Positions 20,602 to 29,707 of a DNA stretch of 64,000 nt are shown here, piece after piece (position 1 is the first letter of the stretch; each line of letters starts with the position of its first letter). Position numbers and translations under genes: made by a program. The notes below the pieces were generated by a model. It saw only the letters and a list, made by a program, of their open reading frames with translations, did not search any database and was not told where the DNA came from. Source of the DNA: an uncultured Clostridia bacterium (GTDB taxonomy: Bacteria; Bacillota; Clostridia; Oscillospirales; Acutalibacteraceae). Where the stretch lies: assembly GCA_947623175.1 (NCBI GenBank), contig CANQGK010000002.1, forward strand, positions 62,001-126,000, in the 5' to 3' direction.

Positions 20602-21528
20602 ATGAAAACAGACGTTGCTAACCGGTTTATTTGGTACAATGGCGGAATTGTAAACGTAAACGACGCTAAAGTAAATATTCTTTCACCCACCGCTCAATTC
20701 GGGCTTAACGTGTTTGAGGGCATTCCGTGTTATTGGAATGACGAAGAAAACCGGCTTTACGCCTTTCGCATAGGCGACCATTACGACCGGCTTATACGTT
20801 CGGCAAAACTGCTTCAAATAGACTGCCCTTATTCCAAGGAGGATATGCAAAACGCCCTTACCGCCGTTATAGCGGCTAACGAATATACCGAAAACCTGTC
20901 GGTACGGCAAACCCTTTTTGTAGACGGCTTCGGCTCGTGGGGCTCCGAGAAACCGGTGGGCATGTTCGTGGCGCCCATCCCTAAAAAAAATACGAGCGCC
21001 GAGTATAACAAAAACGGGCTTAATTGCTCTGTGACTTCTTATCGCAGAATTTCGGATAATACCCTGCCGCCTCGCATAAAATGCGGCGCGAATTACATAA
21101 ACAGCCGCTTCGGTCAGCGCGAGGCGGTAAGAAACGGTTACGACGCCTGCATTTTTCTTAACGAATTCGGCAAGGTGGCGGAGGGCGCCGGCTCCTGCTT
21201 TTTTATGGTAAAAAACGGCGAGCTTGTCACCCCGCGCCTTACTGACGCCGTGCTGGAGAGCATTACGCGCGATACGGTGATAAAGCTTGCGGACTTTGCC
21301 GGCATTAAGGTATGCGAACGAGCGGTTGACCGAACCGAGCTTTATACTTGCGACGAGGCGTTTTTATGCGGCTCGGCTATGGAGATTACGCCGGTGCTTT
21401 CGGTGGATAAATACACCGTCGGCGACGGCAAAACGGGCAAGCTTACCGCCGAATTGCATAAAGCCTATCTCGAAGCGGCAACGGGTAAGAATAAAAGCTT
21501 TAAAAATTGGGTTACGCCTGTTTTTTGA
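20602..21528 (+). CDS. Class IV aminotransferase (BCAT/D-amino-acid transaminase-like)
   Basis: PLP enzyme of fold type IV, with PRIKCGANYINS carrying the PLP lysine (near residue 159) and EGAGSCFF the cofactor-binding turn. The ATG at 20602, behind AGGGAAAG, is preferred over a TTG at 20587 that overlaps the previous gene. It is encoded apart from ilv genes and inside a polysaccharide locus, so a role in making an amino-acid or amino-sugar-acid substituent, with the aldolase and PLP decarboxylase nearby, is more likely than valine synthesis. Substrate unknown; 308 aa. Confidence 0.85.
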   Translation: MKTDVANRFIWYNGGIVNVNDAKVNILSPTAQFGLNVFEGIPCYWNDEENRLYAFRIGDHYDRLIRSAKLLQIDCPYSKEDMQNALTAVIAANEYTENLSVRQTLFVDGFGSWGSEKPVGMFVAPIPKKNTSAEYNKNGLNCSVTSYRRISDNTLPPRIKCGANYINSRFGQREAVRNGYDACIFLNEFGKVAEGAGSCFFMVKNGELVTPRLTDAVLESITRDTVIKLADFAGIKVCERAVDRTELYTCDEAFLCGSAMEITPVLSVDKYTVGDGKTGKLTAELHKAYLEAATGKNKSFKNWVTPVF

Positions 21529-21538
21529 CGGTGCGATT

Positions 21539-22381
21539 ATGAATTTTGATAAATTTTCATTACTTATGACAACCTATAACGGTGAAACGCCTGAATTTTT
21601 GGATGCGTCGTTAAACAGCATTTTGATAGATCAAACCCGTATTCCCGATCAATTTGTTTTGGTGGTTGACGGGCCCATATCCGACGAGCTCGACCGCGTA
21701 ATAAAAAAATACGGCGAAAAATTCCCCCAAATTTTAGAAACCGTTTATCTTCCGGAAAATAAAGGGCAGAGCAAGGCTTCCGCCGAGGGCTTTAAATATA
21801 TTAAATATGATATTTTAGCCCGCATGGATTCGGACGATATCTGTGTGCCAAATCGTTTTGAAAGACAATTGAAAATATTGCGTCGCGGGGAAGCGGATGT
21901 AGTAGGGGGCTGGATTGAGGAATTTGACAGCAATCCCGATGCTCCTGAAACATTGAGAATAGTTCCCGAGAAACATATAGATATTGAAAAAACATTTTGT
22001 AAACGAATGCCGCTGAATAATGTGACGGTTATGATGAATAAAGCATTGGTGGAAAAATCCGGCGGATATGGCAGGGAATCGGTAAATGAAGATTATTCGC
22101 TTTATTGCCGAATGTGGATAAACGGTGCGGTCTTTTATAATATTCAGGATGTTTTATGCAAGGTACGCATCGGAAATGACATGGTTGGGCGAAGAAACGA
22201 TTTCAGAATATATAAAGATTGGAAAAAAGACCAAAAATATTTGGTTGAACACCGCAAGCAAAGCAAATTCGGCGCTTTTATAAGCAATGCCGAATGTTTT
22301 ATATTTGTAATTACTCCAAAATGGGTAAAAAAGATTCTTTATGGCTCTGTTTTACGAAAAAAAATAAAAAATACGACATAA
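21539..22381 (+). CDS. Family 2 glycosyltransferase
   Basis: GT-A fold transferase acting on the cytoplasmic side of the membrane on lipid-linked intermediates. SLLMTTYNGETPEFLDASLNS opens the nucleotide-binding domain and MDSDDIC (near residue 97) is the metal-binding DxD region; VNEDYSLYCRMW near 183 carries the catalytic acidic pair. The start is the ATG at 21539; longer readings upstream lie inside the aminotransferase in another frame. Length 280 aa. Donor and acceptor cannot be told from sequence. Confidence 0.88.
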   Translation: MNFDKFSLLMTTYNGETPEFLDASLNSILIDQTRIPDQFVLVVDGPISDELDRVIKKYGEKFPQILETVYLPENKGQSKASAEGFKYIKYDILARMDSDDICVPNRFERQLKILRRGEADVVGGWIEEFDSNPDAPETLRIVPEKHIDIEKTFCKRMPLNNVTVMMNKALVEKSGGYGRESVNEDYSLYCRMWINGAVFYNIQDVLCKVRIGNDMVGRRNDFRIYKDWKKDQKYLVEHRKQSKFGAFISNAECFIFVITPKWVKKILYGSVLRKKIKNTT

Positions 22382-22423
22382 GGTTTTGGCATGACGGTTG
22401 GTAATTGATGGGGGAAAGTAAAA

Positions 22424-22843
22424 TTGAAGAATTATAAAATCGGTTACACAACCGGGGTTTTTGATTTGTTTCATATCGGGCATTTGAATATATTGCGGCG
22501 CGCAAAGGAGCAATGTGAGTACCTGATTGTAGGTGTGACTACGGACGAGCTGTGCCGTCAAAGAAAAAATAAATATCCCGTTATAAATGAAAAGGAACGC
22601 ATGGAGATAGTCGCGGCTATAAGATACGTCGATGAGGTGATTCCTCAAACCGATATGAACAAGCTGAGTGTGGTAAAGGCTGTCGGCGCAAACGCGGTAT
22701 TTGTCGGCTCCGATTGGAAGGGCACAAAGGCATGGATAAATTATGAGAAAGAATTTAAAGAAGTGGGTTGTGATGTGGTTTATCTTGAACACACCGAAGG
22801 AATTTCTACTACGATTTTAAGCGAGAAAATAGGCAAATTATGA
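22424..22843 (+). CDS. Glycerol-3-phosphate cytidylyltransferase-like protein (TagD/GCT)
   Basis: Nucleotidyltransferase that activates a phosphorylated alcohol with CTP. The HIGH motif is at residues 17-20 in GVFDLFHIGHLN, and EGISTT near the C-terminus matches the RTEGISTT motif of TagD with a His in the Arg position. The start is TTG, supported by GGGGGAAAG upstream. Length 139 aa. The neighbouring licD suggests that CDP-glycerol (or a similar CDP-alcohol) is used to add a phosphodiester-linked group to the polysaccharide. Confidence 0.85.
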   Translation: MKNYKIGYTTGVFDLFHIGHLNILRRAKEQCEYLIVGVTTDELCRQRKNKYPVINEKERMEIVAAIRYVDEVIPQTDMNKLSVVKAVGANAVFVGSDWKGTKAWINYEKEFKEVGCDVVYLEHTEGISTTILSEKIGKL

Positions 22844-23718
22844 GTGAGTTTAAATACGTTTTACAAGAACGTGAAGATATCTGCGGTATAAAAAAATTGC
22901 AGGATAAAATACTCGAAATAATGGTTTATCTTGACGGATACTTTAAGGCGCACAATATTAAATATTATTTAATGGGCGGCTCGGCACTCGGCGCGATCCG
23001 TCATAAAGGATTTATCCCGTGGGATGATGATTTGGATATTTTTATACCCTATCGCGATTATCTGCGTTTTTTGGAAATGAGCGAAAACGACGGGGAGTTT
23101 GATACCGAAAAATTTTATTTGCAAAAAGAGCGAACCGAGGAGCTTCCGGATTATATTTCAAAAGTGCGAATAAACGGCACCACTTTAATAGAGGAGGCAA
23201 ATCGTAATAAGCCGAATATGCATCAGGGCATATTTGTGGATATTATGTGCCTTAACAATGCCGCCCCCACCCGGCTCGGAAAAATAAAACAATATATTTG
23301 CGCAGGGTTGCTTAAAGCAAGAGCACTTACAAAAATCGGCTATAAAACGGACAGCAAAAAGAAGAAGATAGAATTATTTATATCAAAAATAACCGTAAAC
23401 GGACCTATAGAGCGCTTTTTATTGCATGAGGTGCGTAAATATAACAAATATGAAACTGTCGAAAAGACGCATTTGTTCGGCAGAGCAAAATTTAAGAACA
23501 GCTTTTATCTTGCTTCCGATTTCGGCGAACCGCGTTATGTCGATTTTGAAACCGTAAAGCTTGCCGTTCCGCAAAATGCGGAACATTACCTCGAAGAAAG
23601 GTACGGCGAGGATTATATGGAAATGCCGAGCGAAGAAACGAAAGCAATATATCAGTCGCATGCCTTTATATGGGATACCGAAAAGGATTATAAGGAGTAT
23701 ATTAATGAGCAGATATAG
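22840..23718 (+). CDS. LicD-family phosphotransferase
   Basis: Nucleotidyltransferase-fold enzyme that transfers phosphocholine, phosphoglycerol or a similar group from a CDP-alcohol to a glycan. The core signature is seen: LMGGSALGAIRHKGFIPWDD near residues 44-63, with metal ligands in WDDDLDIF. Overlaps the preceding cytidylyltransferase by four bases and the ATP-grasp gene by 14, indicating coupled expression. Length 292 aa is typical. Confidence 0.9.
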   Translation: MSEFKYVLQEREDICGIKKLQDKILEIMVYLDGYFKAHNIKYYLMGGSALGAIRHKGFIPWDDDLDIFIPYRDYLRFLEMSENDGEFDTEKFYLQKERTEELPDYISKVRINGTTLIEEANRNKPNMHQGIFVDIMCLNNAAPTRLGKIKQYICAGLLKARALTKIGYKTDSKKKKIELFISKITVNGPIERFLLHEVRKYNKYETVEKTHLFGRAKFKNSFYLASDFGEPRYVDFETVKLAVPQNAEHYLEERYGEDYMEMPSEETKAIYQSHAFIWDTEKDYKEYINEQI

Positions 23719-24652
23719 CGACGCTTTTAACAGAATGAAAATTTCACTCGATGAAATTTGCGAAAAATATAACAAAAGAAAGATTTGGTTTTATTGGGAC
23801 GCATTGAAGGCTTTTGTTATATACGGGGTAACTCCCAACCAATATATCGGGTTCGAATTTTACAAGAAAAGCCGTCTGGAAAAGATGCGATATTACACGG
23901 CACGAAAATCCGATAAAATAGAAAAAACCTTTAACGATCCGAGCAAAGCGCAGTATTTCAACGATAAAGTTTTGTTTAATCAAACCTTTACGCAATGGGT
24001 AAAGCGCGACTATATCGCTACGGAAAATGCTACTGACGAAGATCTGCAAAGGTTTGTAAACAAACACAAAAAAGTCATAGTGAAGCCGATTTCGTTATCC
24101 TCCGGCAGGGGGATACATGTGTATCGGGGGGGGGGTACGTTAAATGCCCTTAAAAATGATAAATATATATTGGAAGAATATATAGAGCAGCATAAAGAAA
24201 TGGCGCTGTTAAATCCCACTTCGGTTAATACCGTACGAGTATATACCGTTTTGGACAGACTTGGCGAGCCGCATATTGTCAGCGCTACTTTACGCATAGG
24301 CGGAAGCGGCAGCGAGGTTGATAATTTTCACTCGGGCGGAATATCGTATCCGGTAGATCTGAAAAGCGGGGTAATAAAGGGCGCCGGAAAAGATATTCAC
24401 GGCAGGGAATATTTATTTCATCCCGGAACGGGAACTCAAGTGGTTGGCTTTAAAATTCCGCGTTACGATAAATTGAAAGAATTTGTATTTTCCGCATGCA
24501 AAGTATTTCCGACGTCAAGATTGATAGCTTGGGATGTTGCCGTTACGGAAAATGGCTTTGAAATGGTCGAGGGAAACTACGAAGGGGATCCGGGCATTAT
24601 GCAATATGCCGACTGCTGCGGACACCTTGACATTTTAAAAAAATATCATTAA
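23705..24652 (+). CDS. Sugar-transfer-associated ATP-grasp protein
   Basis: Resembles the ATP-grasp group found in capsule loci (sugar-transfer-associated ATP-grasp). KPISLSSGRGIHVY (near residues 126-140) is the nucleotide-binding loop, ILEEYIEQH and SVNTVRVYT follow, and VEGNYEGDPGIMQ near 292 supplies the metal-binding residues. Such enzymes form amide, ester or phosphoryl bonds; here an amino-acid or acid substituent may be attached. The ATG at 23705 lies inside the end of licD. A run of ten G (24126-24135) codes Arg-Gly-Gly-Gly; loss or gain of one G would truncate the protein. Confidence 0.8.
   Translation: MSRYSDAFNRMKISLDEICEKYNKRKIWFYWDALKAFVIYGVTPNQYIGFEFYKKSRLEKMRYYTARKSDKIEKTFNDPSKAQYFNDKVLFNQTFTQWVKRDYIATENATDEDLQRFVNKHKKVIVKPISLSSGRGIHVYRGGGTLNALKNDKYILEEYIEQHKEMALLNPTSVNTVRVYTVLDRLGEPHIVSATLRIGGSGSEVDNFHSGGISYPVDLKSGVIKGAGKDIHGREYLFHPGTGTQVVGFKIPRYDKLKEFVFSACKVFPTSRLIAWDVAVTENGFEMVEGNYEGDPGIMQYADCCGHLDILKKYH
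24126..24135 (+). repeat. G10 homopolymer in coding sequence
   Basis: Ten consecutive G within the ATP-grasp gene at about codon 141-144. In frame as sequenced. Runs of this length are hypermutable by slipped-strand mispairing and are the basis of phase variation of surface glycans in several bacteria. Confidence 0.85.
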
Positions 24653-24719
24653 ATAAACAATAAAATCGCTTTTTACATGGCGCACAATATTTACAACAAT
24701 TCGCTTAGGGGTAATGTGA

Positions 24720-26024
24720 ATGAAATTATTAGTCGTAAGTCATAACGTTTTGAGTTTGACCGACCATAATGGAAAAACCCTGCTTTCGTATTTCGGTGGG
24801 TGGGAGCCTTCCGACTTGGCACAGCTTTATATTCAGGCAAAGGCACCAACCCTTAATAATTGCGGCAATTACTATCGCGTTACCGATAAGGATATGCTCA
24901 AATCAATCTTTACCCGAAAAAGCGGAAAATCTTACGGTAAAGCCGATATAAAGCCGGACAGTGATACGCCGGAGCTTAGCAAATTATACGAAAACGTTTA
25001 CCGCATAGGCTCAAAGCGAAAGCCCATTATGTATTTTTTGCGCGACCTTTTGTGGAGAATGGGCAATTGGAATACGGGAAAATTAAAAAAATGGGTTGCC
25101 GATTTTGCACCCGACGCGGTATATTTTGCATCGGGTGGATCGTCGTTTACCTACCGTATCGCTTTAAAAATCGCCAAAACATGCGGCTGCCCGCTTTTTA
25201 TTTCCTGTTTTGACGATTATTATTTTACGAGCCCCTGCAAAGGATATCTCGGCGCGGGAATTGCCCACAAAATTTTTATGCGGCAGGTTAAAAAGACAAT
25301 GAATTACGCCTCCTGCATATTCACAATATGCGACAAAATGCGCGAGGATTACTCTAAGTTATTTAATAAAGACTGTTATACCCTGCATACGGCGTCCACC
25401 GTAAAGGAGCCATTTGCGACGGACGGACAGAACAAAAAAATTTCATATATAGGCAATTTGGAGCTTGAACGCCATAAACAGCTTATAGCAATCGGCAAAG
25501 CTCTGAAAGGCTTTAAGGACGAGGGCTTGCCCTGTTCCGTCGATATTTATTCCGGCACGACAAATCCCGATATTTTAAACCTTTTAACCCCCGAAAACGG
25601 CGTTAATTTTCACGGCAGTATTGACGCGGACGAGGTAAAAAAGGTTATGTCCGAAAGCATGCTGCTTATTCATACCGAGTCGTTTGACCAAAAGATGAGG
25701 CTCAGAACCGCATATTCTGTATCTACCAAAATTGCCGATTCTTTGGCAAGCGGCATTTGTATTTTGGCGTACGGACCGAAAGAAGTGGCTTCGGTTAAAT
25801 ATTTGAGGGAAAACGCCGCCGCGTTTTGTATTACCGACAGTAACGAGCTTGAAAGCGGGCTTATGCAAATTATAAGCGACGGCGAAAAGCGCGAACAAAT
25901 CGCAAAAAGTGCCCTTTACTTGGCTCACAAAAACCACCTGCCCGAAAAGGTGCAAAAGGTTTTTTACGAAAATATATACAAATATACCGAGGCTTGGCGG
26001 CAAAATAGCATTAAGCCGCTTTAA
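24720..26024 (+). CDS. Glycosyltransferase (GT-B, family 4-like)
   Basis: GT-B-type transferase of 434 aa. The C-terminal half holds KISYIGNLELERHKQL (start of the nucleotide-sugar domain, near residue 240) and TKIADSLASGICILAYGP near 338, in the position of the EX7E donor loop. The N-terminal half (ISCFDDYYFTSPCKG) is divergent. Start ATG at 24720 follows AGGGGTAATG. The linkage formed cannot be predicted. It is one of the core repeat-unit transferases together with the GT2 and the two GT4 genes. Confidence 0.8.
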   Translation: MKLLVVSHNVLSLTDHNGKTLLSYFGGWEPSDLAQLYIQAKAPTLNNCGNYYRVTDKDMLKSIFTRKSGKSYGKADIKPDSDTPELSKLYENVYRIGSKRKPIMYFLRDLLWRMGNWNTGKLKKWVADFAPDAVYFASGGSSFTYRIALKIAKTCGCPLFISCFDDYYFTSPCKGYLGAGIAHKIFMRQVKKTMNYASCIFTICDKMREDYSKLFNKDCYTLHTASTVKEPFATDGQNKKISYIGNLELERHKQLIAIGKALKGFKDEGLPCSVDIYSGTTNPDILNLLTPENGVNFHGSIDADEVKKVMSESMLLIHTESFDQKMRLRTAYSVSTKIADSLASGICILAYGPKEVASVKYLRENAAAFCITDSNELESGLMQIISDGEKREQIAKSALYLAHKNHLPEKVQKVFYENIYKYTEAWRQNSIKPL

Positions 26025-26060
26025 CAGGGCAAAACCAAGGGGCGAACCGGGGAATTTATT

Positions 26061-27191
26061 ATGACTGTGTATTTTTTATATTATTTTGCCATAGTGGCGC
26101 TTTATTTTTTGATTTTCGGCAAATCTTTTGCTTTGGTACGAAGCGATAATTCGGTTAAATCCGGGAAAAAAACAAACCTTAAATCGAATTATATTTTTAT
26201 AACCACTATTTTGCTTATATTGATTTTCGGCTTACGGAACCCAGAAATGGGGAATGATTTAAAGGGTTATCTGCCGTCGTTCGACAGACTTAACCTGTTT
26301 TCGTGGAAAGAAATATTTAAATTACACGATTTTTTAAATTACGAATACGGTTATATTATATTTAATAAGCTTGTGGGTTCTGTTTTCTGTAATCGGCAGT
26401 TTTTTCTGTTCGTCTGCGCCGCCGTTTCGATTATTCCTATAGGGTATACCATATATAAGCACTCCGATTACCCGCTTGATTCGTGGTTCGTTTATTTGGG
26501 TTTGCCGGTATTTTTGCTTACCTTTTCGGGACTGCGACAGGCGATAGCCATAGGTATCACAACCCTTTCGTACAACTTTATAAAGCAAAAAAAGCTTGTG
26601 CGATTTATATTTATAATTTTGCTTGCAAGTTTGTTTCATTCATCGGCGCTGGTGTTTTTGCTTGCCTATCCGGTTTATCGTATAAGGTTCGGCAAAAGGT
26701 TCGTTTTGTTTTCCATAATTCTTTTGCCGGTTGTATGGCTGCTTAGAAATCCCCTGTTTGAGCTTTTAACCAAATTGGCGGGTTATAACGAAGTGATGGA
26801 TAATAACGGCGCCGTTACCTTGTTTATAGTTTTTGCCTTAGTTTATCTGTTTTGCGTTTTTACCGGGGATACGGAGGACGAAACCGTAAACGGATTTACC
26901 AATTTGTTTTATATTGCCTGCCTTGTTCAGGCTATGGGCGGCTTAAGCTCAATCGCCGTAAGGGCGGGTTATTACTACATGATACCCTTGATAATAGTAT
27001 TGCCTAAGATAATTAACGAAAACCGCTTTTTTAAAAACGAGCGGGATCGACAGCTTGTACGAATAATTATTTTGGCGATATTTATAACATACGGATTATA
27101 CGATATTTATACTACAACTTGGGCGGAAAGCGGAAAATATTGCTTCTTCTGGAACGAATACGTCGCTCCCGTGCGTCCGTCAGTGAGGTAA
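26061..27191 (+). CDS. EpsG/Wzy-like polysaccharide polymerase
   Basis: Integral membrane protein of 376 aa with about ten hydrophobic segments (first at residues 1-20). GLRNPEMGNDLKGYLPSF (near 54-71) matches the first periplasmic-type loop of the EpsG family, and FSGLRQAIAIGITTLSYNF near 155-173 is the second conserved Arg-containing segment. This family joins flipped repeat units outside the membrane. With the flippase at 34225 and the priming transferase at 19880 it defines a Wzx/Wzy pathway. Confidence 0.85.
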   Translation: MTVYFLYYFAIVALYFLIFGKSFALVRSDNSVKSGKKTNLKSNYIFITTILLILIFGLRNPEMGNDLKGYLPSFDRLNLFSWKEIFKLHDFLNYEYGYIIFNKLVGSVFCNRQFFLFVCAAVSIIPIGYTIYKHSDYPLDSWFVYLGLPVFLLTFSGLRQAIAIGITTLSYNFIKQKKLVRFIFIILLASLFHSSALVFLLAYPVYRIRFGKRFVLFSIILLPVVWLLRNPLFELLTKLAGYNEVMDNNGAVTLFIVFALVYLFCVFTGDTEDETVNGFTNLFYIACLVQAMGGLSSIAVRAGYYYMIPLIIVLPKIINENRFFKNERDRQLVRIIILAIFITYGLYDIYTTTWAESGKYCFFWNEYVAPVRPSVR

Positions 27192-27196
27192 TTTAT

Positions 27197-28408
27197 ATGA
27201 AAATTGCCGAAATTAACAGCGTATATCGCGGCAGTACCGGAAAAATAGCCTGCCAAATCGCCGAAAAGGCAATAAACGGGCGTCAGCAAGTCATGCTTTG
27301 CGTTCCCAAAGGCAGACATAATAAAACCGCGCCGGCAGAGTATATACGCCTGTTCGGCAGCCGTTTTTCGGAGGATATACACATTATCCTTTACCGCCTT
27401 ACCGGCTTTACCGGCTGTTTTTCGCGATTTTCCACAAAAAGGCTGTTAAAAACTTTTGATAGATACAAGCCGGATCTTATTCATTTACACAATTTGCATA
27501 ACTGTTATATCAATCTTAAAATGTTGTTCGGATATATAAAAAAGCGCAATATTCCGGTTATATGGACCTTGCATGACTGTTGGGCGTTTACCGGCAGATG
27601 CCCGCACTTTATAATGTCAAAATGCGATAAGTGGAAAACCGGCTGTGCCGATTGCCCCTATCCTAAAAGCGCTTACCCGCAGACTTTTTTTGACAGAACC
27701 GATAAAATGTACCGTTTAAAAAAAGAATGGTTTACCGGAATAGAAAAGCTTACCTTGGTTACGCCGTCACGTTGGCTTGCGGATCTGGTGAAAAGCTCGT
27801 TTTTAAAGGATTATCCCGTCAAGGTTATAAACAACGGTATCGATTTATCCGTGTTTAAGCCCACAGAAAGCGATTTTCGCCAAAGACGTCAAATAGGCGA
27901 AAAATTTATGCTTTTGGGCGTTGCCGACAGCTGGGGCAGGCGTAAAGGACTTGACGTCTTTTCAACGCTTGCAAAGACGCTCGACGGTTCGAAATACCAA
28001 ATAGTATTGGTCGGCACCGACGCGGAGTCCGAAAACCTGCTTCCCGATAATATAATTTGCATACCCCGCACGCAAAATCAACAGCAGCTTGCCGAAATAT
28101 ATACCGCGGCGGACTTGTTTGTAAACCCGACGCGCGAAGAAAATTATCCGACCGTCAATATGGAATCCATCGCCTGCGGCACACCGGTGCTTACCTTTAA
28201 AACAGGCGGAAGCCCGGAATGTATCGACGAGACTTGCGGCGCCGCGGTAGACTGCGACGATACGGAAGCGCTTATAGCGGAAATAATCTGCATTTGCGAG
28301 GAAAAGCCCTATACCCCCGACGCATGCCTTAAAAGAGCAAAAGCTTTCGATAAAGATAAGCTGTTTGGAGAGTATTTGAATTTATATGAAAATCGTATTT
28401 GCATCTAA
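27197..28408 (+). CDS. Family 4 glycosyltransferase
   Basis: GT-B retaining transferase with both halves visible: MKIAEINSVYRGSTGKI and WTLHDCWAFTGRCPHF in the acceptor half, and LLGVADSWGRRKGLDVF then PTREENYPTVNMESIACG (the EX7E donor motif, near 312-330) in the donor half. The ATG at 27197 follows GTGAGGTAATTTAT; it starts just after the polymerase gene. Length 403 aa. Its 3' end overlaps the next transferase by 23 bases. Confidence 0.9.
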   Translation: MKIAEINSVYRGSTGKIACQIAEKAINGRQQVMLCVPKGRHNKTAPAEYIRLFGSRFSEDIHIILYRLTGFTGCFSRFSTKRLLKTFDRYKPDLIHLHNLHNCYINLKMLFGYIKKRNIPVIWTLHDCWAFTGRCPHFIMSKCDKWKTGCADCPYPKSAYPQTFFDRTDKMYRLKKEWFTGIEKLTLVTPSRWLADLVKSSFLKDYPVKVINNGIDLSVFKPTESDFRQRRQIGEKFMLLGVADSWGRRKGLDVFSTLAKTLDGSKYQIVLVGTDAESENLLPDNIICIPRTQNQQQLAEIYTAADLFVNPTREENYPTVNMESIACGTPVLTFKTGGSPECIDETCGAAVDCDDTEALIAEIICICEEKPYTPDACLKRAKAFDKDKLFGEYLNLYENRICI

Positions 28409-29519
28409 CTACTATAATCATCATCAAAGCTCTTTTTCAGAAGCTATGTATTCGTTAATCGGTGATGGTTATGCGTTTATTGAAACCATGCCGATTGAGC
28501 AGGAACGTATTAATATGGGATGGAGAATGGGCGAATATTCGCCGTTTGTCATACGAAGTTACCTGTCTTACGAAGCATATAAGGAATGCATCAGGGTTAT
28601 CAATGAAGCGGATGTTGTTATTGCCGGTTCTGTTCCTGAAAAATTTCTGCGTGAGCGCATGAAACAAAAGAAACTGACGTTCAGATATTCAGAACGAATA
28701 TACAAAGTCGCCAAACACATGATGATAAGAATTCTGTGGCACTTTTTTAAATTTCATTACCGAGACCATAGCAATCCCAATGTTTACCTTCTCTGTGCCA
28801 GCGCCTATGCGGCGGGCGATTACGCCAAAACCGGAGTTTTTAAAGGGAAAGCATATAAGTGGGGTTATTTTCCGGAAGTCAAGCGTTATGAGAATGTCGA
28901 CAGTGTCATTGCCGCGAAGCGGCCGGTTTCTATCTTATGGGTTGCAAGACTCATAGGTTGGAAACACCCCGAAGCTTCAATTCGGGTGGCAAAAATACTT
29001 AAAGATTCCGGATATACATTCGAGTTAAATTTAATCGGAAGCGGCGAGTTGGAAAATGAACTTCGCCGGATGATCGCCGATAACAGCCTTGAGAACTGCG
29101 TACATATGCTTGGCGCTATGCCGCCGGAAAAGGTGCGAGAGCACATGGAACAGAGTGAGATTTTCCTGTTTACCTCCGACCGTAATGAGGGCTGGGGCGC
29201 AGTTCTGAATGAATCCATGAACAGCGGCTGCGCCGTTGTGGCAAGTAATGCCATCGGTTCGGCGCCGTTTTTGATCGAGGAGGGCAAAAACGGGCTCGTC
29301 TACCGGGACGGTAACGTAGATGAGCTGACGGAAAAGGTAAAAATGCTGATAAATAATCGGGATATGCGTCGCGAACTCGGTAAACGGGCGTACCTTACTA
29401 TGACCGAGCAATGGAACGCCGAAAACGCGGCAAAACGATTGATAGAACTTGCAAATGCCATTAGTTCGGGGAAGGATACTCCATTCACAGATGGGGGGGT
29501 GTGCAGCAAAGCAGAGTAA
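28386..29519 (+). CDS. Family 4 glycosyltransferase
   Basis: GT-B transferase; VSILWVARLIGWKHPEASIR opens the donor domain near residue 180 and EGWGAVLNESMNSG (near 268-282) is the EX7E loop. The N-terminal segment FASNYYNHHQSSFSEAMY is typical of capsule GT4 proteins. Base composition becomes more AT-rich from about here to 34.2 kb. A G7 run (29493-29499) lies ten codons before the stop. Length 377 aa. Confidence 0.88.
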   Translation: MKIVFASNYYNHHQSSFSEAMYSLIGDGYAFIETMPIEQERINMGWRMGEYSPFVIRSYLSYEAYKECIRVINEADVVIAGSVPEKFLRERMKQKKLTFRYSERIYKVAKHMMIRILWHFFKFHYRDHSNPNVYLLCASAYAAGDYAKTGVFKGKAYKWGYFPEVKRYENVDSVIAAKRPVSILWVARLIGWKHPEASIRVAKILKDSGYTFELNLIGSGELENELRRMIADNSLENCVHMLGAMPPEKVREHMEQSEIFLFTSDRNEGWGAVLNESMNSGCAVVASNAIGSAPFLIEEGKNGLVYRDGNVDELTEKVKMLINNRDMRRELGKRAYLTMTEQWNAENAAKRLIELANAISSGKDTPFTDGGVCSKAE

Positions 29520-29549
29520 TATAATTAAAGAGATTTCAATATAAAAATA

Positions 29550-29618
29550 AACGGTTGAAAACGCAAAATCTCAACGGTTGAAAATACGAAATCTTAACGG
29601 TTGATATTGGAAAATCAG
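29550..29618 (+). repeat. Three tandem 23-bp repeats
   Basis: Three imperfect units with 23-bp period, each opening AACGGTTGA (29550, 29573, 29596). The first two units differ at a few bases; the third is more diverged. They fill the 188-base gap between two transferase-type genes. No flanking cas genes and no spacers, so not CRISPR. Function unknown. Confidence 0.75.
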
Positions 29619-29707
29619 TACGTGCTTCCGATTACGGCGCTTAAAAACTGATTGCATTGACAATGTTCTGAATTATATAAATATAAATTTCAAGGAGTCA
29701 GCATAAA

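Noticed and set aside
29550-29618. CRISPR-like array
   Set aside because: Units are adjacent without spacers and no cas genes are present; they are simple tandem repeats.
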